Shown piece after piece: positions 39,077 to 51,600 of a stretch of DNA of 64,000 nt. Each line of letters begins with the position of its first letter. Within the stretch, counting starts at the first letter, position 1. A program made the position numbers and the translations under genes. The notes below the pieces were generated by a model. That model was given only the letters and a program-made list of their open reading frames with translations. It was not told the DNA's origin and made no database searches. The stretch is taken from NCBI GenBank assembly GCA_027625915.1, contig JANTQA010000032.1, forward strand, positions 1,364,001-1,428,000, given 5' to 3'. Source of the DNA: Anaeramoeba flamelloides. Lineage: Eukaryota > Metamonada > Anaeramoebidae.

Positions 39077-39382
39077 TTATTTTGAAATTTTAAATTTGTT
39101 ATCAAAAAATTTGGTTTTCTTGAGTTTACCTTTTTCAAAATAGATTTCTAATTTACAAAATATCACAACTATCTCAGTTTGTTTGAAAGGAAACCATTTC
39201 TTTGGATAGATACATTTGATCATTTTCACAAAATTGTTCTTTGGAGGCACTTGGAATCTGATTTATTTTTTTTCCAAAAAAGTAAGAAAGTAATTATTAA
39301 TAAAGTGTGTGATTAAACCTGAAAAACAAACTCCATCAGCAACTTTAAACGAATGAGTTATCATTTTTTCACAGAAGTTCAT
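39077..39382 (-). pseudogene. decayed coding sequence, origin unknown
   Basis: On the minus strand, protein-like text is spread over more than one frame, with phrases such as MNFCEKMITHSFKVADGVCF and SASKEQFCENDQMYLSKEM. The composition is well above background in Cys, Ser, Gln and acidic residues. The stretch is broken, and no family was recognised. It could be a remnant of a host gene or of a mobile element. Confidence 0.35.
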
Positions 39383-39567
39383 TTTTCTAAATTAAATTTT
39401 CAGTCAAAAGTACTGATCCTTTTGATTGAATTTTAGGATAAATTTAGAAAAAGAAAAAAATGTAAAAAACATCTTTATTTTCAGTAAATCTCACTTTTAG
39501 TGATTTAGGGTGCTTTTTATGAACAAATAGCTTCAAAACTTGAATCTTATTTTAAAAATAAAATTAA

Positions 39568-40024
39568 CTGTTGAGAGAAAAATGTTGGACACCAAAAATG
39601 GTTGGACAGCAATTTTAATTGGGAACCTTACTGAAAATGATTTTTAATTTCAATCATTTGTGAAATAACTAAAGAAAATAACAATATTCTACTTTATAAA
39701 ATAACGATTAATGTAATTCTACTGTTTCAAAACCTTATCTCTTATAATCTAAAGCAAGTTTAAAAATTACCATTTTCAGAATTAATAGTAAACTTTACTA
39801 AAACTAGGATTTTTGTTAAAATATCATGATCTACTTTAGTTATAAACCATTCAAATGAGTATTCTGCACAAACCACAGTTTAATGAACTTATAACACCTT
39901 TAAACCCGGATTTATATAAAAGTCACCTTGTTATCAATAGGATTTGATTTTCAATTTTACTAATTTTCCCAATTAAAAATGCTGTCCAACCATTTTTCTG
40001 TGTCCAACATTTTTCTCTCAACAG
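39568..40024. mobile_element. 457-base TIR element with CTGTTGAGAG ends
   Basis: The left end CTGTTGAGAGAAAAATGTTG, followed by GACACCAAAAATGGTTGGACAGC, matches the reverse complement of the right end over about 60 bases. TAA stands at both edges (39565-39567 and 40025-40027), which could be a 3-base target duplication as in PIF/Harbinger elements, or TA plus chance. It has no coding frame. The arms are well kept, so it is fairly young. Confidence 0.75.
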
Positions 40025-40027
40025 TAA

Positions 40028-41870
40028 ACTGTTTTCCATAATTAAAGCGTTGAAGATCCATAATAATTGATCATATTTTTTATCTTCTTATATTGATTGA
40101 ATTTCTTAAAATTTAAATGATTAGGTAATATTCTTTTTTCAAATATTAAGAGTTTAACCAAATAACTAACCATTATTAAAATCAGTTACTTGAAGTTATG
40201 AATTTATTTTTATTTTTTTTTTTATGAGAATTATTAATTTGAATTTGTTTTATTTGTATGCAAATAAAAAAAAATTGAGAAATAATTTTAAAGTCTATTG
40301 ATAAATTTAATCATTGGGCTATTATTAACGACTCACTAGAAAAATTAAGATTGGGTTCTTAATTATAGATGAAAAATAATCAAATTAAAAAGTATTTCTA
40401 TATGCATATAATACTACACTAGAACAAAAAAATAAAATTGAGAAAAAAAAGTTAGACATAAAATTAATTCATTCCTTACCATTTCATCTTAAATAATAGA
40501 TTTTACTCACAATAAAACCAAAATCACAGAATTTGAAATCTATGGAGCTATTGTATTTATTGTTGTTAGTATAGCCACTTTTTTTAAAAGTCTCTAGTCA
40601 AGAAAAGAAGGTGTTTTTCGGGTAAGAAATTCCAAATATACTGATGAAGGAATTTTAGTTTAATTCAACTTGGAGATATTTTGTTTGATAGATAATAACA
40701 AATGTTTTGAAAATGTTGCACTTGTCAAATAAAACTGAAATGGTGAAAAAAATTCCTTATTATTATTATTTCCATTTCCAAGGTTTTTTTTTTACTTTTT
40801 GAAATAAATAGAATTTTTTATATATTTTCGTTTTGTTTCTTATACCATTCTTTTTGAAATAATATATGAAAATTTTTATTTCAATTTCCAAAATGGATAT
40901 TATTTATTACTGCTACATCCAAAATGGCAGCCTAAAAATTTTGTCTTAAAGTTAACTAAGCAAGTTTATATTATTGTCTAAAAAAATTATTTCTAAAGAT
41001 ATTGTAAATTTCTTTGGATTTTCTTCAACTTATAAAGCAGAAAAATAATTTGGGATGCGAACTAAAATTTTTCATTTTTTAATTCAAAAATAATAGTAGA
41101 CATCAAAATCCTCTTTTTTCTTTTTCTGGATTTAAAAGAATTGATTAAGATCGGGGATTTTCCTCATTTTTTTACAAATTTGAAAAAAGTTAGACATTTG
41201 GGGGTACTTGATGGAACTCTACGGAATTCTACAGATTTAGTAATTTGTGTTTCAAAATTTTAATCAAGAATCCGGATCTTGAACAAATGACAAGATAAAT
41301 ATTGTTTCTTTCAAACTAGTTAGACAAAATTTAATTTAACTTGATTTTTTAATGTTAATTAAATTTTGTTTTTCACTCCTTTTAATGGTAATTATCAATT
41401 ATTGTTTTGCTCCGTAATCTTACAAGGTATTTGTAAAAATAATCAATTTTTTTTTTTTAGATTTATAAAATATTGTTTTAGTTGGATTTTTTATTTATAT
41501 ACTACTAATAAAATACTCTACCCATGAACCAAAGATTCCTTCTTTTTATTTATAACTTATTATAAACAAATAAAGAAAAATATTAATACTGATAGAATCA
41601 AAGTTTATTGTGTTTACATCAAAATACGTATGTTGAAATATTTCCAAAAAAAAAAAAAGGAAAAAACTAAATCGCGCATATTATTAATAAAAAATACGTG
41701 GAAAAAAAACGGCAATGAAGATTATTTGAATATATTGTTGTTGAAGAAATAACTGATGAAAAAAACCAGTAATTTTAAATTGGATTAATTCTGTTGAATT
41801 CCATCTCTTCAAGAAAAATAAGAATATTAATAAAAATAAATAAAAATAAAAATTGTTATTTCATAAGGTA
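40028..41870. other. AT-rich stretch, nothing recognised
   Basis: No supported gene. Near 41140-41240 a short stretch (TTTAAAAGAATTGATTAAG, then a segment with GATGGAACTCTACGGAATTC) recalls modules of the complex repeat at 15640-16225. Near 41580-41660 a piece resembles the start of the 600-base repeat family. Confidence 0.4.
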
Positions 41871-42454
41871 TTTCCAAAAAAATGGGACATTTTTTTTTAC
41901 ATTTGATAAAAAATACTCTTTGTTAGTCAAAGTATTTATTAATTGACATTACTAAATTAAGTTTAATATTAATATCAATTGAATAAAAGGTTAAGGTATT
42001 TATTTCAAAATTTTTTCTTTGAAATATTTCCCACAAATGAAAAAAAAATATAACACTTTTTTTGGTGAATACAACGTGCAACCAATTTTAATGAAAAACT
42101 GGAAACATGTAAATGGTAAAAATGATTTTTTAAACAATAAAATGCAGTTATGTGTTATCAATTCTAGTTGAAATTTTTTTAAGATTAAACAAGTTATGGA
42201 AACGGTTTTTTCAATCAAAAAGAAGATAATCAACACAAATTTTCACACCTAAAAAATACCCGATAAAATCGAGAGCAGAAAATTTTATATATTATATTTA
42301 TTTAATACTATAATAAGAAACAAATTGAATTATTATAAAAAATCAATCAATGGTTGTTAATGGTTTTGGAAATTGAAATACTTTTTTGAAGATTGGATTT
42401 AAAAGATATATTTTAAAATTAATTTGCCCCACTTTATTGGAAATAGCTTATGCA
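41871..42454 (+). repeat. 600-base dispersed repeat family, copy 2
   Basis: Same orientation and full length as the copy at 31553-32156, from AAGGTATTTCC to ATAGCTTA. The minus-strand frame 42000-42236 again ends SPKKVLYFFFICGKYF. By eye about two thirds of the 70 residues agree with copy 1. Confidence 0.75.
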
Positions 42455-43239
42455 GTTTCAATGGAATGATTCAATGGTCACTGAGATAGATATTGACAGG
42501 AAAGAATGCGTGAGCTCTAACAGTAATAGTTATTAAAATAATGGTTATTAAAGGTAAAATTGTTTATGAAAATGTACATTTGTCAAGTTAAATCTTTTCC
42601 GATTGTAAGAAATAAAATTGAAAATAATTGATTTTTTAAAAACAAATAAAATAAAATTTGATCTCAGTGAAAAAAAAATATTTTACTAGTTTTTTGATTA
42701 TTTTTTAACGTTTTGAAATGTTTAATATACACAATATGTAATCAAATAATATCATCAATTAAATATTTTTATATTTTGTTCTGTTTTCATCAAGAAACAA
42801 TCCCTTAAATTTTTTTTTACAAATTTGACAAAAAAGTTTATTGGAGTCTTTTGAAAACATTTTTTTTTTCACTTTTTTAATTACTCTATTTTTTTAAGGT
42901 TGTTTAAAAAAATTTTACAAATAATATCTATTAAAAACTATATATAAAATAGTTCTAATTAATACATGCAAGAATTTTTAAGTTATCATTTGAAAAATTT
43001 TTTGTTGTTCATTTTTTTAAAAAAGGGTTTGTACTATAATTAAAAATTATTGATTTCGATTTTTTCCTTCACAATTGTATCAATTAGTTTTGAAAATTAT
43101 TTCAAATTTATTTATTTTTGAAGAAAGGTAATTCAACAAAATTACTTTCTATTTGACTTTAGGTTTTTTTAATTTTTGAAATAAACCAACTTTTTTCAGA
43201 AATTTTCGTTAATTTCTTAAATTAAAGAAACCTAGGCAA

Positions 43240-43800
43240 ATGAAGACACTTCATTAACACTTTCGTTAGGTTTTCCAGAAATGAAAACCATCCAGTAAAA
43301 CCAAAGTTTTTACTCAATTCTTTTTTTTTTGTGATAAAACTATTCACTCTAAGCGACTTCCTTTTAGGTTTTCTTGAGTTTTCTGTTTATTTGATAAATA
43401 GAGAGATTTTCGTTAGGTTTTTTTGAGTTTTATATTTATTTGAAAAATCAATAGATTTTCTTTAGGTTTTTTTACTTTAGAAATAAACAGAAAATGTTAA
43501 TAAATTTTCGGTTTATTTCTAAAGTAAAAAAAAACCTAGAACACTTCACAAATAAAATAGAAAACCTCAAAAAAACCTCCTTTAGTTTTTTTTTTTAATT
43601 TCACAAATAAAAAGAAAAATTCAATAAATTTTCTTTTAATTTCTTAAATTAAAGAAACCGCCGTTAGCTTTTCCAGAACTTAAAAGAATTGAGAAAAATC
43701 TTAGATTTTTCTCTATTCTTTTGAATTTTGGAAAAGCTAGGCACTCCACGGCACTCCCTGAAACTCTAAACTTGATTTTAGAGTTTTTTATCCAAGCTAT
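43240..43800 (-). repeat. complex dispersed repeat, copy 2 (inverted)
   Basis: The reverse complement matches 15640-16225, including GAATAGAGAAAAATCTAAG, the GTGTTCTAGGTTTTTTTTTA block with its mirrored partner, and AAAACTCAAAAAAACCTAAC. This copy has well-kept internal inverted repeats. No coding frame. Confidence 0.6.
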
Positions 43801-43960
43801 AATGTAGAAAAGATTATATCTTATAGGATAGTTAATCTTTAAATAATGAAAAAAAAATTATTTCTAAAAAATGACAAGAAAAAGTAAAAGAAAATATCAA
43901 AAAATAAGAAATGAAAGAAAATAAAAAAAAAATAATAAAAAAAAGTAAAAACTTCTAACT

Positions 43961-44080
43961 TCAAAGTTTTTTTTTGTACCCCAAGTGTTGAATGGGTTTG
44001 TGGTTGTTTCCTTTTATATCGAAATTTTTTGGATCACCACCATAATTTGTTTTAATAAAGAGATCTAAATATTTGTTCAA
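43961..44080 (-). other. possible terminal exon, unidentified
   Basis: After a TCTATAG acceptor, a 40-codon frame ends in TGA and reads as ordinary protein: KYLDLFIKTNYGGDPKNFDI, then KGNNHKPIQHLGYKKKL. The composition stands out from AT-rich noise. No upstream exon could be joined; the capping-protein gene lies 740 bases away on the same strand. It may be the end of a small gene or a gene fragment. Confidence 0.3.
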
Positions 44081-44245
44081 CTATAGATCAAATGAAATAG
44101 GCCACTTTATTAAGTTTTAATTTAGAACTTTATAGATGCGTTGAATCTATAAAGTGGTGAGGTTTTAAGAATAAGATTTGGTTTTCGAAGTGTCCTTTAG
44201 AATTCGTTGAAGATCTGATCATGACCAAGTTTAGTTAGGTTTGTC

Positions 44246-44416
44246 ATGACCAAGTCTACCAATTCTTATAATGATTGTTTATTCCTTTTACCTCCTCCAA
44301 AACACCTACAAAAACAAAAAGGTGAGGAACCGAAGGAACCGAAGGAACCTAAACAACTTGAAAAGGGGGAATTTGGAAAAGGTAAAAAGTATAAAAGATT
44401 AAATATTTCAATTTGA
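44246..44416 (+). CDS. small ORF, 56 aa, Pro/Lys/Glu-rich
   Basis: An ATG-started frame reading MTKSTNSYNDCLFLLPPPKH, then a 9-base tandem repeat coding EPKEPKEPK, and a basic end. The G+C content is clearly above background. It has no homologue I recognise and is convergent with the capping-protein gene. A short low-complexity frame like this can also arise by chance. Confidence 0.25.
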   Translation: MTKSTNSYNDCLFLLPPPKHLQKQKGEEPKEPKEPKQLEKGEFGKGKKYKRLNISI

Positions 44417-44821
44417 TTTGGTTGATGTGTTCGTTAATTCTTAATATTATTTATTTGGATGGGGTTCAAAAAGATATTAATTGAATAACAAAAAAACAAT
44501 TCAAAAAGGGGTGAAGAAAAAGTAAAAATTAAAGTGAAATTTAATTTTTATTTAAAAAATTAATTGAAGGGCTGACAACCACCATAATAAAAGAAAGAGG
44601 TATGAAAAATAAAAAAAAAAAAACAATATTTAGAAGATCCTTTTTCGTTTTAATCAGTAACCAATAAAAAACGATCAGGTTTGTTTAATTTTTTTAAGAT
44701 GTAGATAATTAAAAGTAGTTTGAAAAAAAAAAAAGGATAAGAATCGTAAAAAGAAATTGAAATTAAAAAAAAAATGAAGGGATTGGACTCTGATTTTTTT
44801 GTTAATAAGCAAATATTTAAC

Positions 44822-46160
44822 TTATTTTTTACCACTTGAAGTTTCACCAATAATCTTTTTGGAGTAAATGTTATAAAAGTTAACTTTTTCACCTGTGATT
44901 GGTAATTTTCTTCTAAGGCTTTTGAATGTTGTGTCTCCCATTTCTAAGTAATTGAGTTGTAATGCTTTTTGGTATTTGTGTTCTGTTTCAAAAATTGCTT
45001 TAGCAATTGAAGTTCCAGTGCTTTCAGGATCCTTTAAAGAATTGAAAAGTTCATAAAAAATTATTTCAATAAAAAGTTAAGTATAAAGAGAGGCTGCCAG
45101 AAAAGTAAAACAAACAAAAAAAGAGAAAACAAAAAGGAAAAGAAAAAAAAAAAAATGTGTAAAATCCTTACAGATACTGTGACGTCTACTGATTCTTCTT
45201 TTAATGTATTTAATTGGACATTACCAGCTTCATAAAGATGAACTAAGGTCTTGATTGTTCCTTTCATCTTAGTTTTACCATTTTTAATGTTTATTTTCCA
45301 AACAGATCTCCAGGTTCCATTCCTTTTTGCAAAAAAAATTAAAAAGAAAAAAAATAAGAATAAAAAAAAAAAAAGAATAAAAATAAAAATAAAAATAAAA
45401 AAAAAAATTAAAAAATTAATAAAAAAAAAAATAAAAAACAAAGCAAAACAAAGAACAAAAAAGTTTTTTTTTATAAAAAAAAATTTTCCCTTTAAAAAAA
45501 GGAGAAAAAAAAAAAAAACAAAGCCAAAACAACAAACAAAGAAAAAGGGATAAGTTTACCAGTAATTTTGAGGAGAGTATTTTTTAGCAGAAATACAGAT
45601 TACGATCTCCTTTCCTTTTTGTTCATAGACAGTAGCTGAGTGGTCTGCAAAATATTCAAAAACGTATTGGTTAATCGCCATGTCAATGGCTGATCGATAG
45701 TCTTCTACTGCTGAAAAAATTTCAGAGTTTTCTGCTTCTCTAAATTCACCTGAGAAGGTTTGTTGGATATGATCAAAAGAATATACACGTTTCGATCTTG
45801 GATCTAAATAGGTGTTTGGAGAAAGTTCACCATATTCAGTAATAAGAAGTGGATAGTCAAGTTCTGGGAGTTCAGTTGCAAACATTTGTGATTTGTTATA
45901 TTCACGGAATGCTGAGAGTGCGGTTTGGTTAAGTAAATTGTCGTTATCAAGAAGTACTCTCACATCTAAAATTTTTACAAGTAAAAGAAAAAAAAGAAAA
46001 ATAAAAAAGTTTTTGTTGATTAAAAAGAAATTTTTTACAAAAAAAAAAAAAAAAAAAAAAAAATACCAGTAAGAACTTCATTAATTTCACCTGGTGGCGA
46101 AGATAACATGAAGTGAACTGCAATCTTTAATTTTTCTTCATCAGAAATTTCGTAGGACAT
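44822..46160 (-). CDS. CAPZA: F-actin-capping protein subunit alpha
   Basis: The alpha subunit of CapZ pairs with the beta subunit and caps actin filament barbed ends. Four exons: 46160-46067, 45965-45560, 45322-45172 and 45031-44822. Phases match and the total is 861 bases, 286 aa, the same length as human CAPZA1. Conserved blocks run in order: MSYEISDEEKLKIAVHFMLS, PPGEINEVLTGDVRVLLDND without a gap across the first join, LITEYGELSPNTYLDPRSKR, then a Trp-containing block NGTWRSVWKI, HLYEAGNVQL, and finally GDTTFKSLRRKLP near the actin-binding C terminus. Correction to exact wording: the exon-1 end is Thr and its split codon becomes Asp at the join. Donors are GTATTT, GTAAAC and GTAAGG; introns are 101-237 bases and A/T-rich. 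The beta subunit is not in this window. Confidence 0.95.
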
Positions 46161-48668
46161 GATAAGTTTTAGAATTAAAAAGCCAAAAAATGATTTTTAT
46201 GATTTGTGAATATTTCTCAAGTAACCACATAAAATTACAATAAAAAATTGTTTTGTGTTAAATATTAGTTATAGGTTCACAGTATTCTCAATTGCAAAGG
46301 AAAAAATGTTTCGTGAAATTTTCATTTTTTTATTGGAAAAAGAAGAAATTTGTTGGAAAGTGTTGAGAAATTGTGTATTTTCAATTGGTTCTTTCGTTTA
46401 GCTTTTTCGAAATAATTTAAAATAACAAAACATTTTACTTTATTTTACTCTTTCTAGTCACACCAAAACATTTCCATATTTGAACCAAAACCACGTGAAA
46501 CAGTTTTGAAATAAAATTTTAAGAAGAAATATACCATTCAATCTTCACAAGTTTAAGGGAACAGTAAACTAAAAAAAATCTTCAAAAAAATTTAATAGAT
46601 AAGTCAAAAAAAATTTACCGCGTCTTGAAATCGAAAAACTCCATGAAAATTTGATCACCACAAAATCAAACTTACGTTTAATACTCTTTCCCAAAATTAA
46701 TTATTGTGTTTCAAAGTATGATCCCATTTTTCTAATTTATGAAAAGTTCAAATACTGATAAATTGCAATTTAAGTTTGGAAAATATTTTTACTTGATTTT
46801 CCTTTTTGAAATTATTAGGCTCAAGGTTTGAATAAAGCATTTTATGAAGTCAAGTGTTAAGAAGCTCTGTAAAATTATTTGTTCTTCAAAACATTCTTTT
46901 CAAGGATTGTTTGATAAGAAACAGTTCTAAGATTTATAAAAATTGAAATTGAACTCAAAATTTTTTGAAATTTTTTAGAATTTATCGGTATCGAACATAT
47001 TACTGAATTACATATTCCAAAAATTATTTTCTTTGAAAGAAGAAAGAAATCTTATGATTTATAAAGAGGCCGTACCAAAAGTTAGTATAAAAATTAAACC
47101 ACACAGTTTTAAAAGAAATCAGTATATACAAATCTACTTAATTTCAAAAAAATTACAATACTTATTTTAAACTTTTAAAAAATATAATTGATGTGATAGA
47201 AAGATCTGTTGTCAAACAATTTATTCTTTTTTTTCATCATAAAAATCAAAGAAAAAAAACCAAATAATTGATATAAAAAAATCCCCCAAAAAATGTTTTT
47301 AAAACTTAGAAAAATCAACACAATACCTAAAGAAATACTTTTTAATTTGATTATTTATAATCAACATTTAATGACCCAATCTTAATTCTTCCAAAAAGGA
47401 AATCAGTGCCCAATAATTAAATGAAACCATGTATTTTATTATTATTTTTGAATTTTTAAACATTTTCAAACAAACATAATGAATTCAAATAAATAATTCT
47501 AATAAAAAATAATTAATATTATCAAATAACTGATTTTAATATAAATTGTTGCTTGTTTATACACTTAGTATTTGAAAAAGGAATTCACTTAATCTTTTAA
47601 ATTTCTTGAAATTCAATAAATATTTGTATATAAAATAAATTATCAATTTTTTCTGATCTTCAAGGTTTCAATATTTGATTTATTTTTCTTGTATTTTTAA
47701 AAGAATATTACTATTTGTTGTAAAATAAATTGAACAAAAATTTAATTCAACTTTCCAAAAAAAGATTTTATAAATCATGCTACCTTTGGAAATTTTAATT
47801 TTCTTAAAAGAAACCAAAATAATTAATCCCCCTTTTAGAATTGGGGATTTTTGATGATTTATTTTAATTCTTTAGTGACTTTTTTTTAAAAAGCTGAAGG
47901 AAAATTTTGATCTTTTAATTTTATAATGAACAGTAATGATTCAAGTTTTTATGTTCATATAAACTCTCAGAATTACTAAAAATGATATTTCCTTCAAATA
48001 AAAATGTTTTTTTCAAATTTTTCATTTTCTTTTTTAGATCCAAAAAATCCAAACAAAAAAGGTTAAGATCTTTTGACTAAAATTTCATTGGGAAAAATCA
48101 ACTCTTTGAAAAAATTATAACGTATTATTCGAAGTATTGGAAGGTGTTATTTTTGGGGTTTAATTGGTCTCTTGTTGTAATTAATTACTCTACTACCTTT
48201 GGGAATAAAAAATAAATTCAAGTTAGAGTACCTTAAAACTAAAAGCAAAAGTTCTTAATTATTTTATAACAATATATTTGAAATATTTTATTTCTATTTA
48301 ATCGTTATCTTTGTTAAGGGTAAACAAATATTTAAGATACAATTTAAATTCAATTCCAACTCCAACTCTAAATACTAATAAGGATTTAAAACATTTCACT
48401 TACAGAAAAGTTTGAAATCTTCGAAAAGAAGGTGGTTTTTAATAGTTCCACAAAAAAATACCTATAATTTCAGAAGATTAAAAGACTCAAAATTAATCTT
48501 AAACTATAATTACTCCCAACCTTGAACTATTAAAGTGTTAAATTCTGAAAAATTATTTAGTACTTGATTTGAGAAGTAGCCATAAAAAAATGGTAATCAT
48601 AAGGCGATAAAAACTCATTTTTTTTAACCTTTATTTATACAACAATAAATAATCAATTTCTTATTATT
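46161..48668. other. divergent intergenic region between CAPZA and the RGG gene
   Basis: About 2.5 kb between two genes that are transcribed away from each other. It should hold both promoters, but no motif could be assigned. No protein-like frame was found. Confidence 0.5.
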
Positions 48669-51600
48669 ATGTCTTCTGACGACGAAGAAAGAAATAACCA
48701 TCTCACTAGTGTCATTGACACACTTATTCGAGAAGAAAACAAAGAAAAAAGCAACAATTCACACTTTCGAAACAATAAAAAAAGATATCGTGTACGAATA
48801 AGGAGACGCGGAAGTGAACGGGGAAGGGAAAGAAGGGAACGCGGAAGGGGAAGAAGGCCATACTCAAGAACACCAAATACAAAGTACCTTGCAAGAAGGA
48901 GCGATCGCGATAATTCAAGAAGAACGAGAGATTACAACAGATTCGTGACAATCGCAAACAACAACATAGTCATTCGAAAAGGTTCGAGAACAAGATCCAG
49001 AACACCAAGACTTGCACGACCAAGTACCAGAAAAAAACTTGTCATCAAATCCTTTGGAAGAGGTAAAAGAAGAGTGGATGAGGAAAGAACTAGCATTAGA
49101 GGGCAAAGAACTAGCACTAGAGGACAAAGAAGAGGTAACGAAGAAAGATATAGTGTTCGTGATTTTTTCTTTTTTCAATCTTGGATTTAATTCTTTTTTT
49201 TTTTTTTTTTTTTGTTTCAAATTTGTACTCAACAACCTTTTCTAAAATTTGGGTTGTTCGACCACCAATTGAAAGAAATTCTATGGGCCTGACAAGAAAA
49301 ACACATTTAATAAATGAAAACGTTCTCTTCTTGGGATAACAAATCTGAGGTTTACAAAAATAATCAAAAACATTTCTTTTTTATTTACTTCAGAAGAATC
49401 TTTCAATTAACTATTAATTTTTTTTTTCCTTTTTTTTGAAAAATCAAATACTTTAAGGAATTTTTTTCACAGCTAAAAAATTTTGTTGTCTATATTTTCA
49501 CAAAACAAATTGACAACAAAGTATAAAAGCAACAAATTTCAATTTTTCAAAAAATTTGGATTTCGTCAAACTATTTTTTGAAAAAACAGAGTCTTACAAA
49601 AAAGTAAAGCCATTTCTAAAAAAATGAGTCTTGTTTTGAAAAAGCCACTCAAATTGTTCAGTTCACTCTTTGTAACAGTTCGAGTGAGACTTTTAAAAAC
49701 ATTTGTTAATATCTTTTATAAAATAACGTTACTTTGTCGAATAATTGAGAAACTTCAAAAGATCTATATTTCAGAACTTTTATTTGACAAACTATTTTTG
49801 TCTCAGTTTTTTAGAATGAACCAAAGCAAAAACAATACAACTGTAAACAAAAAGTGATGGACATAAGTTTTATAAGAGGTGCTTCAATCTGTGTAAACTC
49901 ACCAGCTTTACCAAGTTTGGGCAACTTTAAAAAACTTTTAGTGCACTTTTTTTAAAACAACTATATTTTATTTACTGTTGTCAAAATAAAGCGTGAAGAA
50001 AAGTTTAATCCGTGTTTCAAAATAAAAAGCGTGTTTTTTTTTTTGTTATAGAAAACCTATACATCAACCCATCAAAGAAACCGACAATAAACCCTAATTA
50101 AATATGGTATTGGTTTCTTAAAGTTCTAATATTTAAAAACAAATTAATAAAACGAAGGATCAAATTGGAAAATTTATCTCAAAAAATAGAGAAAATAGTT
50201 AAGAAAAATTTTCAATAACAAAAAAACCAAAAAATGCAAGAAAATTTCGAATATTATGGAAAATTTTCAACTATTTGCATTAATAATTTAAATTTTACTG
50301 AAAATATCAAGGAGTTTACTTTCAAAATTGATTGGAACTTAGATATACTATTGGGTAGTTGATTGGGTGTTCTATTAGAACAAGGAAAAAAAAAAACACT
50401 GATTATATTTCGAAACACAGATTATAGTCGTAGTGTACGCATTATTTTGATCACTGTATTTTCCTTTGTAAGCCTTTCACAAAATTTTTAAGTTTTTATT
50501 TTTTTTTTTCATTCGAATACACCTGCACACAATTGGTATCAAAATTTTTTAAAGTTTTTGAAAAAATTATAAATGACTATTCTTGCAAAAACGATTATAA
50601 ATAACATACCCAATGATCTAATAACATCGTGTTTCATAAGGAAAAAATTATCTGTTTTTTAAAAGCATTTTTTTTAACTTTTAATTTTTTTCATTTATAA
50701 ATATAACCAAATCGAAAAAAACAAATTCAAGATCTCAATTCACATTGTTCTTGTGGGAAATTTCAACCAAAGTGTTTAAGAAATCAAACTCAGGAGATAC
50801 ATCTTCAATTTCATGAAGACTTTTTCCCAATTCAAAAAAATAATTGCAACAAATGTAATTTACTCCATTCACAAATGTAAATATGAACAAAATAATACAT
50901 TTTTTGTTTCAATGTTAAATGATTTTTTATCATATTTAAACCAACTTTTGTGCAAATTTCGTTGTCCTAAACATGCGATTTTATTTTATTCTTTTTGTTT
51001 TAAATTTATCTGAAATATTCCTTATGCTTTAAAAATAAAAAAATGAAATTCAATTTTTAAAATTTTGTGATTGTTGTTACCGTTCTAATTTATTTGTTAA
51101 TTTTGAACAAAACCCTTTTTGCTTTAAATACAATAACTCATGTCGAAACGTGGATTAAATAACCATTTTTACGAGAATACGACTGATTCAAAATCGGCCA
51201 TCTTCTCGCAAAAATGGTCAATTTATTAAAAAAACTTTTAAAAAACAAGAAACCGATTTTTGTGGGTGTGTATTATTTTAGAAAAATTTATTTTTCTTTA
51301 TTTGAACATATTTGGTCAAAATTTTTGATTGATTAATTATAAAAATGAATAAAAGAATTAAGAAACTAACTCTCTAAAAATATTATTTCAAGGAATTAAT
51401 ATCAAAAAAGTTATCTTCAATTGTTTCCAAAAAAAGAAATTCCCATACCAAGATTTCAAATTTAAAGGTAATGAAATATCACCCCATTCATTGCCTTTTT
51501 CCAATTCTGAAATATCCCTTTTAATAGAATTATTATTTCACCATAAATAACCCAATATATATCAGAAAAAATGAACAAACTAAAAGAAAAAGAAATCTGT

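Noticed and set aside
45251-45553. Plus ORF of Lys-rich text
   Set aside because: Antisense of a CAPZA intron made of A and T runs.
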